9,833 bases of DNA from an uncultured Eggerthellaceae bacterium (lineage in GTDB: Bacteria > Actinomycetota > Coriobacteriia > Coriobacteriales > Eggerthellaceae), in assembly GCA_946631805.1 (NCBI GenBank), contig CAMPAJ010000045.1:1-9833 (forward strand), given 5' to 3'. Each line of letters starts with the position of its first letter. Position 1 is the first letter of the stretch. The translations under genes were made by a program, and so were the position numbers. Positions 5,955-9,833 of this stretch are shown here, one piece after another. The notes beneath the pieces are model-generated. The model was not told the DNA's origin. It saw nothing but the letters and a program-made list of their open reading frames with translations, and did not search any database.

Positions 5955-8054
5955 CTAAGCGTAGAACAAGATGTCGTTGTAGCTCGGTACGGGCCAGTGC
6001 TTGGCGCTGACGACGATCTCGAGGTTGTCGACTTCATTGCGCAGGCGCTCCATGATGGGCACGACCTTGCCGGCGTTCTGGTCGGCGCATTCCTGCTGGT
6101 CGGGAATGGCGCGTACGGCATGATGCGTCTCGTCGAGCTGCTTGAGCAAATCGTCGATGGCCTTAACGCCGTCCGAAAGCTTGCGCAGGATTTCCTCTTG
6201 CGGTGAAAGGTCGCTTTCGGGCAGGACCGATTTCACCTTCCACAGGTTCTCGGCGACTTCGGCGGCGTACGAGGCTATGGCGGGCAGGTACTGCTGGCGC
6301 ACCATGCGCTTCATGACACGGGCCTCGATGTTGATGAGCTTGTTGTATTTCTCGAGCTTGACCTCATAGCGGCTGCGAATCTCGGATTCGTTCAGCACGC
6401 CGAATTCCTCGAACAGCTCGATGGTCTTGCGGTCGAGCAGGCACGGCAGGGCATCTGCCGTCGTGCTGTTGTTGGCCAGGCCACGGCGCGCCGCCTCGGC
6501 CTGCCACTCCTCGGAGTAGCCGTTGCCGTCGAAGATGATGCGCTCGTGATCGCGCAACGTCTGCTTGATCCAGGCGATGGCCGCTTCCTCGAAGGCCTCC
6601 CCCGTGGCCTCGCCCATGGCATCGGCAAAGCCCTTGAGGCTCTTGGCCACGGCCGTGTTCAGGATCGTATTGGCCTCGGAGGGGTTGCACGAGCTGCCTG
6701 GCATGCGGAACTCGAACTTGTTGCCCGTGAAGGCGAACGGCGATGTGCGGTTGCGGTCGGTATTGTCCTTGAGGAATGCGGGCAGCGTCGAAACACCAAG
6801 GTCCATGGCGACCTTGTGCGCGCTGGCATACTCGGACTCGTGGTCGTTGACGAGCGCGTCGACGATAGCCGAAAGCTCGTCGCCCAAGAAGATCGAAACG
6901 ATTGCCGGAGGCGCCTCCTGCGCACCCAGGCGATGGTCGTTGCCAGCGCTGGCCACGGACATGCGCAGCAGCTCCTGATATTCGTCAACCGCCTCGATGA
7001 TGCAGGTCAAAAGCACCAGGAAGCGCAGGTTCTCGATGGGGTTCTCGCCCGGTTCCAGCAGGTTCTTGCCGTTGGCCGAGAGCGACCAGTTATCGTGCTT
7101 GCCGCTGCCGTTGATGCCCTTGAAGGGCTTTTCGTGCTGCAGGCACACGAGGCCATGGTGGCTGGCCAGCAGGCGCATTTTCTCCATGGTGAGCAAGTTG
7201 TGGTCGATAGCGCGATTGGCCTGCTCGAATATGGGAGCGAGCTCGTGTTGCGCCGGCGCCACTTCGTTGTGCTTCGTCTTGGCCGGGATGCCGAGCTTCC
7301 ACAGCTCGTCGTCGAGCTCCTTCATGAACTCGTTGACCGTGGGGCGGATGGCGCCGAAGTAATGCTCTTCGAGCTCCTGGCCCTTGCACGGCGCGTAGCC
7401 GAACAGCGTGCGGTTCGTAAGCATGAGGTCGAGCCGCTGCTTGTACTGCTCTTCCGAGACCAGGAAGTACTCCTGCTCGCAGCCGACGGTCACGTCGATG
7501 CGCTTGCGTTCCTCGCCGAATAGCGCAAGCACGCGGTTGACCTGGTCTTGTATGACATCGCACGAGCGCAGGAGCGGCGTTTTCTCGTCGAGGGCCTCGC
7601 CCGTGTAGCTGCAGAACGCCGTGGGGATGCACAGCACTTCGTCTTTTATGAAGGCGAAGCTCGTGGGATCCCATGCCGTGTAGCCGCGGGCCTCGAACGT
7701 CGCGCGCAAGCCACCATTGGGGAAGCTCGATGCGTCGGGCTCGCTCTGGATGAGCTCTTTGCCGCTGAAGCGCATGAGAGCGCGCCCGTCGTTCGTGGGG
7801 TCGATGAAGCCGTCGTGTTTCTCGGACGTTATGCCTGTAAGCGGCTGGAACCAGTGCGTGTAGTGCGTGGCGCCTTTTTCGATAGCCCATTCCTTCATCG
7901 AGTGCGCCACGACGTTGGCCACTTCGATGTCGAGCGGCTCGCCGTTCTGGATCGTGCGCATGAGCGCCTTGTATGTGACAGACGGCAAACGCTCGGCCAT
8001 CACATGCTCGTTGAAGACGAGCGAACCGTATTCTTCGGATACGTTCAATGACAT
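5955..8054 (-). CDS. glnN: Glutamine synthetase type III
   Basis: This 699-residue enzyme condenses glutamate and ammonia to glutamine using ATP in the cytoplasm. Length and motifs fit the GSIII family (about 700-730 residues, double-ring dodecamers) rather than GSI (about 450-470). Visible GSIII hallmarks are WAIEKGATHYTHWFQPLTG near 55-74, EKHDGFI near 78-84, the metal-site CEQEYFLV near 192-199, KHNEVAPAQHELAPIFEQAN at 261-280, the ATP/glutamate-site NGSGKHDNWS at 315-324 and NRTSPFAFTGNKFEFRMPG at 435-453. The C-terminal third is helical, as in the family. The start was set at 8054 because AAGGGA (8061-8066) sits six bases upstream and the protein begins MSLNVSEEYG; an ATG ten codons earlier (8084) lacks a good site and lies next to the likely -10 element. 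It probably has its own promoter after the rpsI terminator. No frameshift or missing motif was seen. No PII or other nitrogen regulator gene is nearby. Confidence 0.96.
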   Translation of the reverse strand: MSLNVSEEYGSLVFNEHVMAERLPSVTYKALMRTIQNGEPLDIEVANVVAHSMKEWAIEKGATHYTHWFQPLTGITSEKHDGFIDPTNDGRALMRFSGKELIQSEPDASSFPNGGLRATFEARGYTAWDPTSFAFIKDEVLCIPTAFCSYTGEALDEKTPLLRSCDVIQDQVNRVLALFGEERKRIDVTVGCEQEYFLVSEEQYKQRLDLMLTNRTLFGYAPCKGQELEEHYFGAIRPTVNEFMKELDDELWKLGIPAKTKHNEVAPAQHELAPIFEQANRAIDHNLLTMEKMRLLASHHGLVCLQHEKPFKGINGSGKHDNWSLSANGKNLLEPGENPIENLRFLVLLTCIIEAVDEYQELLRMSVASAGNDHRLGAQEAPPAIVSIFLGDELSAIVDALVNDHESEYASAHKVAMDLGVSTLPAFLKDNTDRNRTSPFAFTGNKFEFRMPGSSCNPSEANTILNTAVAKSLKGFADAMGEATGEAFEEAAIAWIKQTLRDHERIIFDGNGYSEEWQAEAARRGLANNSTTADALPCLLDRKTIELFEEFGVLNESEIRSRYEVKLEKYNKLINIEARVMKRMVRQQYLPAIASYAAEVAENLWKVKSVLPESDLSPQEEILRKLSDGVKAIDDLLKQLDETHHAVRAIPDQQECADQNAGKVVPIMERLRNEVDNLEIVVSAKHWPVPSYNDILFYA

Positions 8055-8086
8055 GCTGGTTCCCTTCGTTGTGCGCGTATTCACCT

Positions 8087-8114
8087 ATGATACAAGAGAA
8101 AGGCCCGCGTAAAA
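8087..8114 (-). promoter_or_regulatory. Candidate glnN promoter overlapping the terminator
   Basis: TATCAT (8087-8092) is a fair -10 element; 16 nt before it is TTTTAC (8109-8114), a weak -35 lying in the loop and stem of the terminator hairpin. RNA would start near 8079-8081, giving a leader of about 25 nt. The overlap leaves little room for operator sites downstream. Confidence 0.45.
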
Positions 8115-8122
8115 CGCGAGCC
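8094..8122 (-). terminator. Intrinsic terminator of the rplM-rpsI transcript
   Basis: On the minus strand GGCTCGCG-TTTTA-CGCGGGCC forms an 8-bp stem (one G-U pair) with a 5-nt loop (8102-8122), followed by TTTCTCTT (8094-8101). It is the only hairpin in the rpsI-glnN gap with a clear U-rich tail, so it is the best terminator for the ribosomal operon, although it lies about 310 nt after the rpsI stop. Confidence 0.75.
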
Positions 8123-8132
8123 TCCCAGGTAA

Positions 8133-8150
8133 AACGATTTGTCCGCAAAT
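8133..8150 (-). other. Small hairpin beside the left direct-repeat copy
   Basis: GATTTG-TCCG-CAAATC forms a perfect 6-bp stem with a 4-nt loop, partly overlapping the left 14-bp repeat. There is no U tract and its role is unknown. Confidence 0.4.
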
Positions 8151-8160
8151 CTTAACGCTT
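8147..8160. repeat. Left copy of a 14-bp direct repeat
   Basis: AAATCTTAACGCTT is exactly repeated at 8431-8444. The two copies bracket a 270-bp hairpin-rich block. Matching stops sharply at both ends of the 14 bp. Confidence 0.7.
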
Positions 8161-8286
8161 GCGCGCGAAGCGGTGATTCTGGTGAGCGCGATAGACGAGA
8201 AAGGCACCCCGAGTTGGCTTAGGCCAACGAAGAGGGTGCCTCGGCTTCAACAAGCGTTGAGCCGATGCGCAAACGCCAGTCAGCGA

Positions 8287-8388
8287 GAAGCCGCAGGGTG
8301 CGCCCTATAGGCAAGAAGAGCCCGGCGACGCGTACCTTGCGTACGCGAGCCGGGCTCTGAACGCCTAGAGGGCGTGCACTGCGGCTTC
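8287..8388. repeat. Large 102-nt near-perfect hairpin
   Basis: The outer stem 8287-8312 pairs with 8363-8388: 10 perfect pairs (GAAGCCGCAG), a short imperfect stretch with one G-A mismatch and two G-U pairs, then 11 of 12 pairs (CGCCCTATAGGC). Inside it, AGAGCCCGGC (8317-8326) pairs with 8349-8358, then CGCGTAC (8329-8335) with GTACGCG (8341-8347) around a 5-nt loop. About 43 paired positions is far more than a simple terminator needs. Confidence 0.8.
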
Positions 8389-8402
8389 GCAGCGTCGACA
8401 GA

Positions 8403-8426
8403 TGCGCCGTTCGGCAGAACGGCGCA
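8403..8426. repeat. Perfect 10-bp hairpin just after rpsI
   Basis: TGCGCCGTTC (8403-8412) pairs with GAACGGCGCA (8417-8426) around GGCA. It begins 9 nt after the rpsI stop on the minus strand. What follows is ATCTGTCG rather than a U run, so it may stabilise the 3' end of the mRNA rather than terminate it. Confidence 0.7.
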
Positions 8427-8430
8427 ACCA

Positions 8431-8444
8431 AAATCTTAACGCTT
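8431..8444. repeat. Right copy of the 14-bp direct repeat, across the rpsI stop codon
   Basis: AAATCTTAACGCTT is identical to 8147-8160. On the minus strand it contains the last two codons (AAG CGT), the TAA stop and six bases beyond. An insertion that duplicates this target would leave S9 intact. Confidence 0.7.
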
Positions 8445-8828
8445 CGAGAACTGCGGGCGCTTGCGGGCCTTCTTCAGGCCGTACTTCTTACGCTCGACCA
8501 TACGCGGGTCACGCGTGAGGAAGCCAGCCTTCTTGAGCTCCTGGCGATAATCGCCAGCCTCGAGCAGCGCACGGGAGATGCCGTGGCGCAGGGCGCCGGC
8601 CTGACCCGAGATGCCGCCGCCGTTCAGGCGAGCGATAACGTCGAAGTGACCTTCGGTGTCCGTGATCTTGAACGGAGCCATGAAGGTGTCGATAAGGGCC
8701 TGACGGCCAAAGTAATCCAGAGCCTCACGGCCGTTGACCGTGACCTTGCCGGTGCCGGGAACCAGGCGGACGCGAGCGACCGCGTTCTTGCGACGGCCGG
8801 TACCGTAATACAGAGCTTCGTTAGCCAT
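8436..8828 (-). CDS. rpsI: 30S ribosomal protein S9 (uS9)
   Basis: This 130-residue protein is a core part of the small-subunit head, with its C-terminal tail reaching towards the P-site tRNA. Clear family features are [16 protein letters not shown] near 8-22, a G-rich middle ([21 protein letters not shown], about 68-88), and the basic tail [20 protein letters not shown] ending in the conserved FSKR. Length is normal for the family. GGAGG (8836-8840) lies seven bases before the ATG and overlaps the rplM stop codon by one base, so the two genes are probably translationally coupled, as in most bacteria. Confidence 0.98.
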   Translation of the reverse strand: MANEALYYGTGRRKNAVARVRLVPGTGKVTVNGREALDYFGRQALIDTFMAPFKITDTEGHFDVIARLNGGGISGQAGALRHGISRALLEAGDYRQELKKAGFLTRDPRMVERKKYGLKKARKRPQFSKR

Positions 8829-8839
8829 GACGTGTCCTC

Positions 8840-9268
8840 CTACAGTTCGATCTTACGCGGCTGCTGGGCGGTATGCGGATGATCGGGACCCACGTACACC
8901 TTCAGCTTCTTGCCCTGGGCGCGACCCAGCGTGTTCTTGGGGAGCATGCCCTTGACGGCATGTTCGATGACGCGCTCGGGATGCTTTGCCATGGCCTCTT
9001 CGAACGATTCGGACTTCAGTCCGCCGGGGTAACCGCTGTGGCGGTAGTAGCGCTTGTCCTTGGCCTTGTTGCCCGTCACGCGAATCTTGTCGGCGTTGAT
9101 GATGATGACGAAGTCACCGGTGTCGACATGGGGCGTGTACTGGGGCTTGTGCTTGCCGCGCAGGATGTGCGCAGCCTTGGCGGCCACACGACCGAGAACC
9201 TGATCTTCACCGTCGATCAGGAGCCACTCGCGCTCGACCTCGCCGGGCTTTGCGTAGTACGTCTTCAC
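8840..9268 (-). CDS. rplM: 50S ribosomal protein L13 (uL13)
   Basis: This 142-residue protein is an early-assembly protein of the large subunit. Family features are [22 protein letters not shown] (about 15-36, start of the domain), [22 protein letters not shown] (about 38-59), [14 protein letters not shown] (73-86), and the C-terminal [10 protein letters not shown] and [11 protein letters not shown] motifs. The start is a GTG at 9268, giving the usual KTYYAK beginning, with GGAGG (9277-9281) eight bases upstream. The frame is open further upstream to 9625, but that extension has no family similarity and crosses the promoter. It is the first gene of the rplM-rpsI operon. Confidence 0.98.
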   Translation of the reverse strand: MKTYYAKPGEVEREWLLIDGEDQVLGRVAAKAAHILRGKHKPQYTPHVDTGDFVIIINADKIRVTGNKAKDKRYYRHSGYPGGLKSESFEEAMAKHPERVIEHAVKGMLPKNTLGRAQGKKLKVYVGPDHPHTAQQPRKIEL

Positions 9269-9453
9269 TGTTCTTTCCTCCAATTTCTTTGCGCGCATGC
9301 GGTTGAAGCTGCCGTATGCACACGATGTGTTTTCAAAAGTGCAGGCTCGTGTGCCACGCCGGTTTCCTACGCCGACTACGCCGCACTTGGGCTGGACGAC
9401 CCTCGCGCCTGGCGCTAGCACCCTTACTGCTTCACGGGGCTTTTGAAAGCAAC
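9269..9453 (-). promoter_or_regulatory. Long 5' leader of rplM, possible autoregulatory site
   Basis: From the predicted RNA start near 9453 to the GTG is about 185 nt, long for a simple leader. It contains a perfect 8-bp stem GCACACGA/TCGTGTGC (9318-9325 with 9347-9354, 21-nt loop), a small GCGCCAGGCGC palindrome (about 9407-9417), and a tandem CTACGCCG repeat (9367-9374 and 9376-9383). L13 is known to control its own operon in E. coli, and L13 leaders are known in Firmicutes. Whether this leader binds L13 is inference. Confidence 0.4.
9367..9383. repeat. Short tandem duplication in the rplM leader
   Basis: CTACGCCG occurs twice, separated by one A (9367-9374, 9376-9383). It may be part of a leader structure or a chance duplication. 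Confidence 0.5.
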
Positions 9454-9459
9454 TGTTGA

Positions 9460-9489
9460 AGTGTAGCGCGCCCGTTTTGCCTGCGTCAA
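9460..9489 (-). promoter_or_regulatory. Promoter of the rplM-rpsI operon
   Basis: TTGACG (9484-9489) and TACACT (9460-9465) are separated by 18 nt. This is the best sigma-70-type promoter in the window, correctly oriented for rplM, with transcription expected to start near 9453. Confidence 0.65.
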
Positions 9490-9550
9490 CGGCAAAACAC
9501 GCTTTACCTGCGCAATCCCTACAGTTTGCACAAATTTGAAGACATACAGA

Positions 9551-9578
9551 AGGGGCGCACCCTCCTGGATGCGCCCCT
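9551..9578 (-). terminator. Strong hairpin, possible terminator for a gene beyond the right edge
   Basis: AGGGGCGCA (9551-9559) pairs perfectly with TGCGCCCCT (9570-9578) around a 10-nt loop. On the minus strand it is followed by TCTGTATGTCTTC, a mildly U-rich tail; on the plus strand the tail is not U-rich. It may separate rplM from upstream transcription. Confidence 0.45.
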
Positions 9579-9729
9579 CTAAGACGAATCGCGCCCGATA
9601 GGCGCATCCGCCAGGACTCATACATTAAAAAGGATTGTCCCCTTCAATGCAAAGGCCATGCGCGCAAAAGGGTCGTAGCCCGTTGCACGCAACCAGCCGA
9701 TGCACCCAAGCGGGTTGGGGCGCATCAGA

Positions 9730-9780
9730 CCTGGCCGCGCGGCGAAGGGAGGCAACCCCCTTCGCCGCGCGACCGCCAGG
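9730..9780. repeat. 20-bp hairpin with a 3-nt bulge
   Basis: CGCGCGGCGAAGGG (9736-9749) pairs perfectly with 9758-9771 around an 8-nt loop. An outer CCTGGC (9730-9735) pairs with GCCAGG (9775-9780), with ACC (9772-9774) bulged. There is no U tract on either side, so it is more likely a REP-type structure than a terminator. Confidence 0.75.
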
Positions 9781-9782
9781 GA

Positions 9783-9815
9783 ATGTGTATTTGGGGTCTG
9801 ACCCCAAATACACAT
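9783..9815. repeat. Perfect 33-bp palindrome around GGGGTCTGACCCC
   Basis: ATGTGTATTTGGGGTC (9783-9798) is the exact reverse complement of 9800-9815, with a single central T. A 1-nt loop cannot fold fully as RNA, so this looks like a DNA-level site: a transposase or regulator binding site, or a REP core. Confidence 0.8.
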
Positions 9816-9833
9816 CCGGGGGAACTACTTCAC

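Larger units (their letters stand above)
8161..8430. other. Hairpin-rich block bracketed by the direct repeats, possible small inserted element
   Basis: This 270-bp stretch has no supportable gene but is almost all inverted repeats. They are: AGGCACCC...GGGTGCCT (8201-8240) enclosing TTGGC-TTAG-GCCAA; CGGCTTCAAC...GTTGAGCCG (about 8241-8264); the 102-nt hairpin 8287-8388; and TGCGCCGTTC-GGCA-GAACGGCGCA (8403-8426). None has a U-rich tail on either strand. Being flanked by an exact 14-bp repeat, one copy of which spans the rpsI stop codon, it looks like an insertion between rpsI and its terminator. It could also be a structured 3' untranslated region or a non-coding RNA. Confidence 0.45.
9625..9815. 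mobile_element. Palindromic REP/MITE-like element, probably non-autonomous
   Basis: One edge carries AAGGGGACAATCCTT (minus strand, 9628-9642) and the other the perfect palindrome around GGGGTCTGACCCC (9783-9815). Between them is a 20-bp hairpin (9730-9780). From memory, GGGGACNNTCC- and GGGGTC-GACCCC-type palindromes recur in many bacteria as REP sequences moved by Y1 (REP-associated) tyrosine transposases. No transposase gene is visible: frames across the region are short and lack HxH and Tyr motifs. The element's edges are a guess, and a transposase could lie beyond 9833. Confidence 0.4.

Noticed and set aside
6546..7523. 325-codon open frame on the plus strand
   Set aside because: It is antisense to glutamine synthetase, whose reading is certain from conserved motifs.
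8154..8252. Minus-strand frame ending HRFARKR, resembling the basic C-terminus of a ribosomal protein
   Set aside because: It has no ATG/GTG start or Shine-Dalgarno, only paired TTG codons. The resemblance to the rpsI end is explained by the 14-bp direct repeat covering the last codons and stop.
8219..8431. 70-codon TTG-start frame after rpsI
   Set aside because: It lies entirely within inverted repeats, has no ribosome-binding site and no recognisable product.
8147..8444. Integron attC site or CRISPR-like array
   Set aside because: GTTGAGC fits a core-site pattern by chance, but the 14-mer copies do not match attC core ends; there are only two repeat copies and no spacers or integrase.
9269..9625. 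N-terminal extension of the L13 frame to 9625
   Set aside because: L13 normally starts at KTYYAK; the GTG has an ideal Shine-Dalgarno and a promoter lies within the extension.
9618..9815. Two overlapping frames of 62-65 codons on the minus strand
   Set aside because: They start inside the 33-bp palindrome and run through the other hairpin; no family resemblance and no transposase motifs.

Overview
The window is GC-rich and carries six genes, all on the minus strand. In transcription order (from high to low coordinates) they are rplM (L13), rpsI (S9), a type III glutamine synthetase, a MotA/TolQ/ExbB-type proton channel, a small DUF2149-like membrane protein, and a 1244-residue secreted or membrane-anchored multidomain protein. 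GC content, the GSIII, the DUF2149/ExbB pairing and the gut-type surface domains suggest an Actinomycetota member, most likely Coriobacteriia (Eggerthellaceae-like). That placement is an inference from composition and gene style; no rRNA or other marker is present to prove it.

Layout. 9833-9490: no convincing gene, but several palindromes, including a perfect 33-bp one with 16-bp arms. Together they resemble a REP/MITE-type element of the kind linked to Y1 (REP-associated) transposases. 9489-9269: a good promoter (TTGACG-18-TACACT) and a leader of about 185 nt before rplM. 9268-8436: rplM-rpsI, tightly coupled. 8435-8055: a 381-nt gap packed with hairpins, among them a 102-nt near-perfect hairpin. 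It is bracketed by an exact 14-bp direct repeat, one copy of which spans the rpsI stop codon. The gap ends in a factor-independent terminator that runs into the likely glnN promoter. 8054-5955: glutamine synthetase III. 5954-5741: a spacer holding a perfect 14-bp hairpin with a U-rich tail, placed directly before the Shine-Dalgarno of the next gene. 5740-24: the three-gene membrane/surface operon.

The most interesting unit is that three-gene operon. The first protein has the three-helix proton-channel core of ExbB/TolQ plus an unusual tail of about 290 residues, rich in Ala, Gln, Ser and Pro. The second has one membrane helix beginning with an ExbD-like 'DVMLV' motif and a short outer domain. 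The third is a large exported protein with an N-terminal signal/anchor, helical repeats, Ig-like domains, a molybdopterin-oxidoreductase-fold-like domain interrupted by low-complexity sequence, and a possible C-terminal membrane helix. Together they look like a proton-motive-force-driven stator pair with a dedicated extracytoplasmic effector, possibly in a monoderm where the usual TonB/Tol roles do not apply. This function is a proposal.

The other notable signals are non-coding: the bracketed hairpin block after rpsI, the terminator/attenuator before the channel gene, and the palindromic element at the right edge.
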